NCBI GenBank assembly: GCA_031273485.1
Contig: JAISRS010000178.1
Location: forward strand, 1-17,943
Reading direction: 5' to 3'
DNA from: Prevotellaceae bacterium
GTDB taxonomy: Bacteria > Bacteroidota > Bacteroidia > Bacteroidales > UBA932
DNA length: 17,943 bases
Shown here piece by piece: positions 1 through 6,267 of this stretch (the stretch's first letter is position 1; the number at the start of each line of letters is the position of its first letter). Made by a program: the position numbers and the translations under genes. The notes beneath the pieces are model-generated. The model was not told where the DNA came from, made no database searches, and saw only the letters and a list, made by a program, of their open reading frames with translations.

Positions 1-70
1 GCGATAAATCACTCTCTCGCGAAAACGGCAAACAAGGAAAACGGGGATGCTCTAAAGACTCATTTGGCTC

Positions 71-286
71 TCAATTTTCAATTATACGATAACTCAATTT
101 ATAACCAAGTATAGTATAATACCTCTCTTTAGTTTGCGCTAAAGTGTGATTTGCAATGTTACATCCGTTGTCAAAAGCCTCTATTTGCCAAAATTTTTCT
201 CTATAATAGTCGAACGGATTAGTGTCATTAGAGAACGGATTTTCCTTTTCTCCCTTGTAATACTTGTATTTGCTGTAATCTGTCAT
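71..286 (-). CDS. Small hypothetical protein (71 aa)
   Basis: This is a short open frame with a normal ATG start, ending in the AT-rich stretch at the left edge. The protein is hydrophilic and rich in Tyr, Lys and Asn (YKYYKGEKENPF near the N-terminus, then FDYYREKFWQIE). It has no membrane segment, signal peptide or known motif that I can see. It lies on the same strand as, and just downstream of, the toxin-antitoxin pair, about 20 bases after the antitoxin stop, so it may share their transcript. The aromatic-rich composition resembles small conserved hypothetical proteins of Bacteroidota, but I do not recognise a family. It could equally be a remnant of a larger gene. Confidence 0.5.
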   Translation of the reverse strand: MTDYSKYKYYKGEKENPFSNDTNPFDYYREKFWQIEAFDNGCNIANHTLAQTKERYYTILGYKLSYRIIEN

Positions 287-303
287 AAATTATTCCACGT
301 TGT

Positions 304-615
304 TTAATAAACCGGTTTAACAATCTCAACGCGCAGGTCGAGAGCTTCTATTATCCGGTAGAACGTTCCAACGCCGGGTTCTACTGTGCCTTTTTCTATC
401 TTGGAGATATAGGATTTGTCCGTCCCTATGCGTTCGGCGAGTTCTTCCTGGGTTATCTTTTCGCTTTTGCGGGCATCCCTTATAACCTGCCCCATGCAAT
501 AGGCGTATGCCTCGCGGCGGAACGCCTCCCGTTCGGGTGTTCCCGCCTTGCCGTAAAGGTTATCCATTTCAAGGCTTATGTCCGTGATGTTGTTATTTGC
601 TTCCATAATAATCAT
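304..615 (-). CDS. HigA-type antitoxin, XRE/Cro helix-turn-helix
   Basis: A 103-residue protein. The C-terminal half is a typical XRE helix-turn-helix: ITQEELAERIGTDKSYISKIEKG at about residues 54-76, with the usual Q-EELA, S-YISKIE and G-EPG pattern, then a short tail ending EIVKPVY. It should bind the operator of its own operon and neutralise the RelE/ParE-like toxin encoded immediately upstream. Its start overlaps the toxin stop (toxin ends at 593), so the two are translationally coupled. Toxin-first order is typical of HigBA. Either ATG 615 or ATG 606 could be the start. The N-terminal 45 residues are an extension seen in many Bacteroidota antitoxins of this type. The antitoxin class is secure; the exact family name is an inference. 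Confidence 0.88.
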   Translation of the reverse strand: MIIMEANNNITDISLEMDNLYGKAGTPEREAFRREAYAYCMGQVIRDARKSEKITQEELAERIGTDKSYISKIEKGTVEPGVGTFYRIIEALDLRVEIVKPVY

Positions 616-925
616 CTTTTAACTGTATTGCTTTTTTTATTTCCTTTTCGGGTGTTTTCTGTGTTTTCTTTTGAAACCCGTTAAAAAGAACAACGATATT
701 GCCGCCGTCAAATATGAAAAATATCCGGTAAATGTTGCTTTCGTACTCCGCCCTTAACTCGTAAACGCCGTCACGGATGGACTTCACAAATTTTGCGCTT
801 GTTCGCTCCTGCGTTGCAAGCATATCAAGCACGTAGTGAATCTTTTTTTGCTCTCCAGCATTCAGCGTTTGCATAAACTCCCTGTAATAGTGCTTGAAAG
901 CAATTATTTTCCGTTCCTGTTTCAT
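593..925 (-). CDS. HigB/RelE-ParE-superfamily toxin
   Basis: From ATG 925 the protein is 110 residues, a normal size for this superfamily. It shows the expected order: an N-terminal helix pair (FKHYYREFMQTLNAGEQKKI), a central block KSIRDGVYELRAEYESNIYRIFFIF, then VVLFNGFQKKTQKTPEKEIKKA. The ELR-x8-YRIFF and NGF-KK-TQKTP signatures belong to the phage-derived Gp49-like/HigB branch, mostly ribosome-dependent mRNA interferases. The frame stays open upstream to an ATG at 970, which would add 15 hydrophobic residues. I prefer 925 because a good Bacteroidota promoter (TTG at 961-959, TATCTTCG at 938-931) ends five bases before it, giving an almost leaderless message. The partner antitoxin follows directly with overlap. 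The gene looks intact. Confidence 0.86.
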   Translation of the reverse strand: MKQERKIIAFKHYYREFMQTLNAGEQKKIHYVLDMLATQERTSAKFVKSIRDGVYELRAEYESNIYRIFFIFDGGNIVVLFNGFQKKTQKTPEKEIKKAIQLKDDYYGSK

Positions 926-930
926 GGAGG

Positions 931-961
931 CGAAGATAATAAAAACAGCAATATAAAACAA
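931..961 (-). promoter_or_regulatory. Promoter of the toxin-antitoxin operon
   Basis: On the minus strand TTG (961-959) is followed after 20 bases by TATCTTCG (938-931), close to the Bacteroidota consensus TTTG-N19/21-TAnnTTTG. Transcription would begin at about the toxin ATG at 925. The same TATCTTCG element occurs in the CRISPR repeats of this window. Confidence 0.6.
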
Positions 962-1005
962 CTTTTTCATGAATAAACTTTAAAAGACGAAGATAAACGG
1001 AAAAG

Positions 1006-1341
1006 GTGGTCGGGAAGATGCTTGCAAAGCTCGGCAAGCAGGTAGAGTTCTTGCCGGAGAACGGGAAAGGGAAGGGCGTACCGGACGTAAGGTTTGACAA
1101 TGCGACATGGGATATAAAGTCAATCAACAAAGCAAATGAAAGTACCATAAGGGCATATATCAAAGATGCCCGGAAAGCGGATAATGTCATGTTTTATGCC
1201 GAATCTGACAAGTATAACGATGTTCTTAATGCTGTAATTCGTGAATCAGGTAGATTCCGCGGCATGGGAAGATTGAGCGAATTGCCGGATGTATATTGCA
1301 TGGATGAAAGCGGGATATTAAAATTGTTATGGAAAAAATAA
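1006..1341 (+). pseudogene. C-terminal fragment of a CdiA-CT-like / phage-associated nuclease-like protein
   Basis: The reading frame opens at a stop (994-996) and has no convincing start: GTG 1006 or ATG 1018 would be needed, and neither has a clear ribosome site. The sequence runs VGKMLAKLGKQVEFLPENGKGKGVPDVRF, then WDIKSINKANESTIRAYIKDARKADNV. The pattern of G-x-P-D-x-R-F, then W-D-I-K, then an Asn/Ile-rich helix resembles the PD-(D/E)XK-like nuclease domain at the C-terminus of CdiA-type toxins and of some phage head or mobile-element proteins, where it is usually joined to a longer N-terminal part. That part is absent here, so I read it as a truncated remnant. The fold assignment comes from motif resemblance only. 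It diverges from the toxin-antitoxin operon on its left. Confidence 0.45.
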
Positions 1342-1400
1342 AAGGGATAAGATTATTCACCTCATCCCCCTTAATGTACGTATTTGTTAGACCGCTAACC

Positions 1401-1430
1401 CCCCCGCCGGGCTGGTGAAGAAAGCGGGGG
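1401..1430. repeat. GC-rich inverted repeat
   Basis: CCCCCGC (1401-1407) and GCGGGGG (1424-1430) form a 7-bp perfect stem with a 16-base loop, in a short spacer between the nuclease-like fragment and the tRNA-like element. There is no T-run beside it, so it is not a good intrinsic terminator. The function is unknown. Confidence 0.4.
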
Positions 1431-1456
1431 CATAACCTCCCTCACTCTTCCCTCGC

Positions 1457-1503
1457 GGACGGTATCGGATTCGAGCCGACTATGAGACCAATACCTACCG
1501 TCC
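1457..1503 (-). other. tRNA-like minihelix (possible degenerate tRNA or attachment-site relic)
   Basis: Read on the minus strand, 47 bases start with GGACGGT and end with ACCGTCC, a perfect 7-bp acceptor-like stem. Just before the 3' half lies a T-arm-like segment, GTCGG-CTCGAAT-CCGAT. A full tRNA is 72-90 bases, so the D arm and a normal anticodon arm are missing. A CTCATAG segment in the middle recalls a CAT anticodon loop. This could be a tRNA remnant left by integration, a structured 3' end, or chance symmetry. Confidence 0.35.
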
Positions 1504-1537
1504 TGAAAACACTGCAAATATAAGCATTATTTCCGAA

Positions 1538-1592
1538 CCTGCAATTTTTCCGCGAAAAAGATTGCAGGTAATAGAAATATTACCTATCTTTG
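1538..1592 (+). promoter_or_regulatory. Promoter and operator palindromes of the DUF4160/DUF2442 operon
   Basis: TTG (1562-1564) is followed after 20 bases by TATCTTTG (1585-1592), an exact Bacteroidota promoter. A perfect inverted repeat, GGTAATA (1567-1573) and TATTACC (1578-1584) with a 4-base centre, lies between the two elements. A second one, CCTGCAAT (1538-1545) and ATTGCAGG (1561-1568), covers the upstream element. This layout is expected for an operator bound by the HTH-containing product of the operon, as in toxin-antitoxin autoregulation. Confidence 0.7.
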
Positions 1593-1617
1593 CACCATGA
1601 TTTAGAACAAAAAGATT

Positions 1618-1879
1618 ATGCCTCAATTTTTATTTTCTTCGATTTGCGCTTTGTATTTTTCAGTAACGACCACGAGCCGGTACACGTGCATGTATCAAGG
1701 GCAAGAGTACGGAACTGGCCGTATTCCGGGTAATTCCCGATGTAAAAATTTTAAGAAACAGCGGGTTAGCTTCTCACGAAATTAAAATGGCGGAAGGGAT
1801 TATTGAAGAAAACAGAGAGGTTATTATCGAAGCGTGGAATAACTTTTTTAATAAAGGAAACAATGAAAGCAAAGGTTAA
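1618..1879 (+). pseudogene. DUF4160 protein, frameshifted
   Basis: Translation from ATG 1618 gives MPQFLF, but the family sequence continues in other frames: FDLRFVFFSNDHEPVHVHVS (with the DUF4160 hallmark of an HEP-HVHV block), then KSTELAVFRVIPDVKIL and SHEIKMAEGIIEENREVIIEAWNNFF. At least two frameshifts are needed, near 1640 and near 1700, so no normal protein can be made. DUF4160 proteins are small (about 80-90 residues) and are commonly encoded just before a DUF2442 protein in a pair resembling toxin-antitoxin modules, exactly as here. The C-terminal part of the frame overlaps the start of the DUF2442 gene, ending at the TAA at 1877-1879. The family is recognised from conserved words; a toxin role is an inference. 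Confidence 0.75.
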
Positions 1880-2273
1880 CAGGGTTTGGACAGACGATAC
1901 GGCGGTTTATATAGAAACTTCGGACGGCAAGGTTTTCAGTGAGAGATTTGAGAATTATCCGAGATTGAAATACGCTACTCCTGCCCAGCGAGCCGCATTT
2001 GAGTATAACGATGTGTATATCCGCTGGGATGGACTTGACGAAGATTTGAGCATTGAGGGTTTCATGCGGGAAAAGCCTGCCGGGAACAACGAACTGCGCC
2101 GCCTGTTCAAGGAACATCCGGAATTGAATGTCTCTGCAATTGCAAGACGGCTTGGTATTCCTCAAAGCGTTATGGCTTCGTATTTGTGTGGAATCAAAAA
2201 GCCATCCGCCGCTCGCGAACACGAGATTAAAGAGGCTGTCAGGCAAACAGGAAGGGAACTGTCAGAGATTTGA
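1863..2273 (+). CDS. DUF2442 protein with C-terminal DNA-binding helix-turn-helix
   Basis: From ATG 1863 (preceded by AAAGGAAAC, a plausible ribosome site) the protein is 136 residues. Residues 1-72 are a DUF2442 domain (KVNRVWTDDTAVYIETSDGK, then FENYPRLKYATPAQRAAFEY and the tail YIRWDGLDEDLSIEGF). Residues 80-136 form a helix-turn-helix: ELRRLFKEHPELNVSAIARR, then LGIPQSVMASYLCGIKKPS. DUF2442 alone is often called an antitoxin-like partner of DUF4160, and the added HTH makes a promoter-binding regulator likely. The palindrome between the promoter elements at 1567-1584 is a natural operator. An upstream TTG at 1803 would add 20 residues that belong to the broken DUF4160 frame, so I reject it. 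The gene is intact while its partner is broken, so it may survive as an orphan regulator. Confidence 0.85.
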   Translation: MKAKVNRVWTDDTAVYIETSDGKVFSERFENYPRLKYATPAQRAAFEYNDVYIRWDGLDEDLSIEGFMREKPAGNNELRRLFKEHPELNVSAIARRLGIPQSVMASYLCGIKKPSAAREHEIKEAVRQTGRELSEI

Positions 2274-2361
2274 GGCGACAAAGAAATTTCACAGAGCATC
2301 ACCGCAAAATACCAAATTATTCATTTACAGTACTTGATATCGGTAACATCAAAAATCGGTT

Positions 2362-2408
2362 GTTGCGATAAGCTTAAATTTTTGTATCTTCGTTCCTTGA
2401 AATACAGT
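2362..2408 (+). CRISPR. Solitary CRISPR repeat of locus A
   Basis: This 47-base unit matches the repeats at 7573-7773 except for one base (GTTGCG instead of GTTGTG at the start). It lies beside the same 3' flank as the array in locus B. No complete second repeat is present. Exactly 30 bases upstream (2332-2361, the length of a spacer) is preceded by TACAGT, the last six bases of the repeat, so one spacer with a badly eroded terminal repeat may remain. Locus A is thus a collapsed array. Confidence 0.8.
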
Positions 2409-2517
2409 ATATGTATATATAACTACCTGTAATTCAACAAATAACACAGCCCGTTAGGATTTCGGAAAATGATGTATTTCAAATAAAAATCCCGATCAAA
2501 GTCGGGATTTTTTATTT
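2409..2517. promoter_or_regulatory. Leader-like region between CRISPR repeat and cas2 (copy A)
   Basis: This 109-base flank starts TATATGTATATATAAC and is nearly identical to 7774-7882 in locus B. It lies on the cas2 side of the repeats and contains a strong hairpin terminator near its cas2 end. Conservation in both copies points to a role in spacer integration, or as the transcription end of the array, or both. Confidence 0.6.
2485..2512. terminator. Bidirectional terminator between cas2 and CRISPR repeat (copy A)
   Basis: AAAAATCCCGA (2485-2495) and TCGGGATTTTT (2502-2512) form a perfect 11-bp stem with a 6-base loop, with T-runs on both strands. It should stop the leftward cas1-cas2 message and any rightward transcript from the repeat. 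Confidence 0.75.
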
Positions 2518-2862
2518 TTAAAAGAGTTCCAATTGTTGACCTTCCGTTTTCTTGGCTTCTACACTTTTTCCATAAAACAATTCCATCATCCCGAATTGCT
2601 TGTCCGTTATACATATTATCCCTACATGTCCCTTTTCCGGCAGAAACTTTTTAACCCGCTTGATATGGACATTTGCATTTTCCATACTCATGCAATGACG
2701 GAGATAGATTGAAAACTGAAACATTGTAAATCCGTCCTTTTGCAAATTTTTACGGAAAACGGAATATATTTTCCGGTCTTTCTTGGTTTCCGTAGGAAGA
2801 TCGAACAGTACTAAAACCCACATGACGCGATATTGATTTAACCTGTCCTGTTGCATAGTCAC
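2518..2862 (-). CDS. cas2: CRISPR-associated endonuclease Cas2
   Basis: Cas2 of the spacer-integration complex, 112-114 residues, a normal length. The first beta strand and metal-binding Asp are seen in VMWVLVLFDLPTETKKDRK, followed by the ferredoxin-like pattern YSVFRKNLQKDGFTMFQFSIYLR and VHIKRVKKFLPEKGHVGIICI. Such a protein dimerises between two Cas1 dimers and inserts new spacers next to the leader. GTG 2862 overlaps the cas1 stop; ATG 2856, two codons later, is an equally good start. Either way it is the third gene of a tight operon with cas1 and the zinc-finger gene. The hairpin at 2485-2512 follows the stop codon. A near-identical but broken 3' half of this gene lies at 7883-8057. I see no defect in this copy. 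Confidence 0.95.
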   Translation of the reverse strand: MTMQQDRLNQYRVMWVLVLFDLPTETKKDRKIYSVFRKNLQKDGFTMFQFSIYLRHCMSMENANVHIKRVKKFLPEKGHVGIICITDKQFGMMELFYGKSVEAKKTEGQQLELF

Positions 2863-3797
2863 ATTACAAATTCAGGATATTTTATTTTTCGCAACTTACC
2901 TTCAAAACATTGCGTCAACGAGGATGTAGTCTGGCTGACCGCAACCATCAAAGGGCTTTTCTTTCCATTAACTACCACATCAACAGTTGGTATTTGCAAT
3001 AACTGTGTTTTTAGGGATTGAGACAATTCTTCAAAACTGTCTCCGCTATCTACTATGGAAAACACAATAGCGTCAACGAACGGACGGTAAGGCTCCATAA
3101 TATCGTCTGCCAGACAATAAGCATTGTAGCGATTGTGATGATGTATGCCCAAAGTAGGCAACAATCCGCTCGAAACCAATGAACGCGCCACAACAGCACG
3201 GAGAATGGCATAACCATAGTTTAACAGATTATTGGGCGGCAACTCGTCCCTGCCCCTCACAAAATTATCTGTTTCCGGGAAAGCTTCTTTCCAGTAATAG
3301 GCGGCGGCACGGGCTTCGTAATTATCCGGATCGCCACTCTTTACATCGCTTGCCCAATACTCCATATTACGGATATTGCATGAACGGAATTTCCGCAGAA
3401 CTTCAGTTTGATTCCTTATTTTGGCCTTGATGGTTTGCTGCCAAAGATTTTTTTTCAACGGATCGGTAGCCTGGATCTGTGCATTGAATTTTTCCGTCTG
3501 CGTTTTATTTCCGCTTAGAGGAAGCATCAGTCCAACCGGCATGCGGTTACTATTGCAAGTGACAAGAGCGGTATTGTTTTCCAGCAGTTTCTCCATCAGC
3601 CCGTGTGTCAGGGTGATTTGTTTATGATCAAGGACAATGACTCCCAAATCTTCAACGGGGAACGTTACTTCGCTATCCCTCTTGAATTTTTCGGGCAAAG
3701 CGTCGTTTCTCTCAACCTCGGGCAGTTTCACCACCAACTGACTGTTTCGCATACTCAAATATGCCGGATTGCCGAAATAGAGCGTTTTTTTGATCAT
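2859..3797 (-). CDS. cas1: CRISPR-associated endonuclease Cas1, type II
   Basis: Integrase of the CRISPR adaptation complex, 312 residues, full length for type II Cas1. The N-terminal beta domain (about 1-90) has LGVIVLDHKQITLTHGLMEKL. The catalytic helical domain carries the metal ligands: Glu161 in GDPDNYEARAAAYYW, a His in GIHHHNRYN (219-221) and Glu235 in ADDIMEPYRPFVD. Conserved words LNYGYAILRA and SGLLPTLGI are also present. The gene starts 11 bases after the stop of the zinc-finger/pRiA4b-like gene and overlaps cas2, so the three are almost certainly one transcript. No csn2 or cas4 is present, which together with the Cas9 form points to subtype II-C. This is the only cas1 in the window, so the spacers of locus B would depend on it for growth. 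Confidence 0.96.
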   Translation of the reverse strand: MIKKTLYFGNPAYLSMRNSQLVVKLPEVERNDALPEKFKRDSEVTFPVEDLGVIVLDHKQITLTHGLMEKLLENNTALVTCNSNRMPVGLMLPLSGNKTQTEKFNAQIQATDPLKKNLWQQTIKAKIRNQTEVLRKFRSCNIRNMEYWASDVKSGDPDNYEARAAAYYWKEAFPETDNFVRGRDELPPNNLLNYGYAILRAVVARSLVSSGLLPTLGIHHHNRYNAYCLADDIMEPYRPFVDAIVFSIVDSGDSFEELSQSLKTQLLQIPTVDVVVNGKKSPLMVAVSQTTSSLTQCFEGKLRKIKYPEFVM

Positions 3798-3808
3798 GGC
3801 ATTTTATT

Positions 3809-4588
3809 TTAAACAGATACCCTGTCCCGCTCCATATCAATAGTTCCACCCGTATAACCGCATACGCCCATACGCGGAGAATTAACTACCGGTAAAGAAG
3901 CATAGTCTTCAAAATCTTCGCATTTCTTCGCATGCTTTTTAGCGCATTTATCGCAAAATTCCGCCTCTTTTTCATATATGCAAGCTGTACATATTTGTGT
4001 GGCAGGAACTTTTTTACAACTGTTACACATAATATCCAAAGGCTCGTTGCGGGAAAGCAAAACTATTTTCTTGTCGGCTTTCACAGAGTATTCACCCATA
4101 ACGGTTATTGATAATTCCGTAGAACTTCCGAAATCGTATTCATACTCCAATATCAAATCCTTGTATAATATATCTTTCACTTTTCGACTCATGGGAACTG
4201 TGTCGTCTATTTCTTCCATCATTTTTTCATATTTGACAATATTCCCTCTTCCTAAATATTCATCCATCATATCGAATATTTCATCTCTGCCACTCCGCTT
4301 TTCGCGCTTCCTGAAAGCGCTCATGTGTCCGCAACATTCCAGCCATATTTTACGCAAAAAAGTATCCAAATCTTTCATACTTGCTCCACAGTCAATCCAC
4401 AAACTGAGAAAATAAGGCGAATATCCCCATCTTTTATTTGTTTCGACTTTAACCAAAAATGATTTCCCTGGTTTTCCGGATGCTTCCTTTTCTTTTAAAT
4501 GTGTAATTAAATGGCGATTAATCCCTGCTTTGGCAAATGTTTTGCCACAAAACGGGCATTTACCTTCGGATTTGATTTTCTCTTGCAT
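3809..4588 (-). CDS. C2H2 zinc-finger plus pRiA4b-ORF3-like protein encoded directly before cas1
   Basis: A 259-residue protein of two parts. Residues 11-30 form an exact C2H2 finger, C11-x2-C14-x11-H26-x3-H30 (CPFCGKTF ... HLITH), rare in bacteria. From about residue 50 to the end it resembles the plasmid pRiA4b ORF-3 / IS1096 TnpR-like fold: YFLSLWIDCGASMKDLDTFL, then the hallmark LEYEYDFGSSTELSITVMGEY, and a late Gly-Tyr-containing tail (MGVCGYTGG). A Cys/His-rich stretch (CNSCKKVPATQICTAC, then FCDKCAKKHAKKC) adds two or more likely metal sites. It lies 11 bases upstream of cas1 on the same strand and is thus first in a three-gene operon with cas1 and cas2, where cas9 usually stands. A nucleic-acid-binding accessory role in adaptation or regulation is an inference; chance neighbourhood is possible. 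Confidence 0.8.
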   Translation of the reverse strand: MQEKIKSEGKCPFCGKTFAKAGINRHLITHLKEKEASGKPGKSFLVKVETNKRWGYSPYFLSLWIDCGASMKDLDTFLRKIWLECCGHMSAFRKREKRSGRDEIFDMMDEYLGRGNIVKYEKMMEEIDDTVPMSRKVKDILYKDLILEYEYDFGSSTELSITVMGEYSVKADKKIVLLSRNEPLDIMCNSCKKVPATQICTACIYEKEAEFCDKCAKKHAKKCEDFEDYASLPVVNSPRMGVCGYTGGTIDMERDRVSV

Positions 4589-4709
4589 AACAATTGATTT
4601 TATAGATTAATTCAAGACAATACTCTTCTTTTTTTGTTAATTCAATTTTGTTAGATTACCGCGTAAAGTGTTTTTATCCCGGTGTGACAGATTACAGTTG
4701 ATCGTATCA

Positions 4710-4717
4710 CAAATATA
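4710..4717 (-). promoter_or_regulatory. Possible -7 element for the zinc-finger/cas1/cas2 operon
   Basis: The minus strand reads TATATTTG, an exact match to TAnnTTTG, about 120 bases before the start at 4588. No TTG stands 19-21 bases upstream, so the promoter is only partly supported. Confidence 0.35.
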
Positions 4718-4795
4718 AAGAATAATATTTTATTCATCCTCAGTACATTTAATCAAAATATAAAAAATACACAACATATAAAAACATATTGGTCT

Positions 4796-4996
4796 TATAT
4801 TTATAAACTTTTGTAATTTAACAAAACCATGTTTCGTTCCTCAATATAATAATTAGCGCTTAAAGGTAAATTATTTTTTACAATTTATTGGATTCCCCAA
4901 AGAAAATATATTATTTGTTCAATAAAATTCAAGATTATCACAACAAGGATTATTCCGTTGTGAAAACATTTAAAGCGGGGCAAATTGTCTCGCTTT
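4796..4996 (+). repeat. tracrRNA-region duplication, copy A
   Basis: About 200 bases match 16705-16904 in the same orientation with a modest number of substitutions and small indels. The copies share TATATTTATAAACTTTTG at the start, GTTTCGTTCCTCAATATAA, AAAGGTAAATTATTTTTTAC and the tracrRNA core. In copy B the block lies just upstream of cas9. Here the gene on the corresponding side is the zinc-finger gene, after a further 200 bases without a gene. Confidence 0.85.
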
Positions 4997-4998
4997 TC
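4923..4998 (+). ncRNA. tracrRNA-like gene, copy A
   Basis: An anti-repeat (about 4926-4945, ending GATTATCACAAC) can pair with the first 20 bases of the CRISPR repeat with about two mismatches. It is followed by the nexus hairpin GGATTATTCC, then GTTGTGAAAACATTTA, and a terminator stem of AAGCGGGGCA (4973-4982) with TGTCTCGCTT, closed partly by G-U pairs and followed by TTTTC. The promoter is weaker than in copy B: TTG at 4888-4890 is kept, but the -7 region reads TATTATTTG, one base out of register. The T-run is also short. This copy may be poorly expressed. Confidence 0.75.
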
Positions 4999-5078
4999 TG
5001 CCTGAAAAATTAAACAATAGAATTTTCTTGCTTTTGGTTTCCAAATCGGGAGATTAACATTTATAGATAAGCATAATT

Positions 5079-5890
5079 TCAGTTGTTTCCAAGAAAATAT
5101 AAATCTTTCGATAAAAAAATCCCTCTTGATCGAGAGACTTTAGAATATCCATCCGAAAAAGTAAAGCTATCCCGGAAACAGGGAAGACCCGTAGTCTGTT
5201 TTCTTCTTTTATAAGAGGTAATGAGAAAGTAATCAGAGTTACCGGAAAACACTAAAACCGAGGAGAACTGATAAAAATTTTGCATCAAAATCAAATGTTC
5301 TAAAAAATGCACCCTAATTCTGCTTTATGGACTATCATATCCAAAGCAATTTCCCGTTTCTTCAGAAATATCCGTTGCTCTTCAAGAATACCAGCTTCCT
5401 CACAGCGTTCACTATTTTCACTCCAATTTTGGGGTAAATAAAGTTCGGCATCAACCGTAGAAGCATAGTCGCCATTGCTTAATGCTCAAAAACAGCTACC
5501 TGGCAATTGCATACTTTTCCTGAATTACCACAGTATTGTCTGTCTACACCCACGTTTTTATCTCCTTTTTTTCATCCGCTCTTATCTATAAGCAAACCTG
5601 TCAATTTATTTTTAAACAAGTGCTGACTCACCCGGGTGGATACTTCATCTGCTAATTGACGATGATCCCAAGAGGATTCCGTTATAAAATGTTATAACTT
5701 GGTGATAATTCATACCGGATTCTTCGCTTGTTCGTTCTATGTTGTTGAGTTTATTTGGCAGTATTCCTGTAGCGTAGAATCTTGCCTTATCATAAGATAT
5801 TTTCGTCTTACCCCTAAAAACATACTGATAATGAGTAATATAAGTATCAAACCTGCCTCTGACATCTTTCAGTGTTCTCCCATAAGACTT
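5079..5890 (-). pseudogene. IS701-type transposase remnant
   Basis: On the minus strand several frames together give the order of an IS701-family (DDE) transposase. An N-terminal part reads GKTKISYDKARFYATGILPN. Then comes FITESSWDHRQLADEVSTRV, LLIDKSG (site of a catalytic Asp), VGVDRQYCGNSGK, NCQVAV, and STVDAELYLPQNWSENSERC followed by EEAGILEEQRIFLKKREIAL. The words RQYCG-GK-NCQVAV and DAELYLPQ are characteristic. At least two frameshifts (near 5690 and near 5500) break the gene. The frame 5079-5312 probably holds the degraded C-terminal part. I found no clear terminal inverted repeats or target duplication, so the element limits are unknown. Confidence 0.75.
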
Positions 5891-6223
5891 TTTATTTTTA
5901 GCTGTTATTATACATTCTGAATACTTCTCTCTTTTTTAGTGATCGTTCTCAGATTCCGAGGTTATAAATTGCTATTTTGCAATAATATTCACAAATATTT
6001 TGCAATTTTTTTTGCGAAATTTTAATCCGTTAAAGTAGAGATACATTAATTGATAATTTAATCTTATAAAAACAGTTCTTGGGAAATTCTAATTTATGAA
6101 ATGAATATAATTTTATATATTTGTCTTGACTAATTATCTGATTATCAATCGATAAAAAGATGCCCGTTTCACGCTATTTTTATGCCAAGGAAAACCAAAC
6201 TAAAAATTGGAAGAATCAGAAAG
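5891..6223. other. AT-rich stretch with no recognisable gene
   Basis: I see no supported gene, RNA or repeat here. It separates the IS701 remnant from the tRNA terminator and is strongly AT-rich, with short homopolymers. Confidence 0.5.
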
Positions 6224-6260
6224 AAAAAAATCACCGTAAACGGCTTGTTCACAGTGATTT
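6224..6260 (-). terminator. Terminator of the tRNA gene
   Basis: On the minus strand AAATCACTGTGAAC and GTTTACGGTGATTT form a long stem with one G-U pair and a short loop, followed by a T-run, about eight bases after the tRNA 3' end. Confidence 0.7.
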
Positions 6261-6267
6261 ATTTAAG

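Noticed and set aside
2423..2614. A short minus-strand frame across the cas2 end and leader
   Set aside because: It is cas2 in the wrong frame running through the terminator; the intact cas2 frame explains the region.
3978..4415. A 145-codon + strand frame opposite the zinc-finger gene
   Set aside because: The minus-strand product has recognisable zinc-finger and pRiA4b-like motifs, while the + strand product has none.
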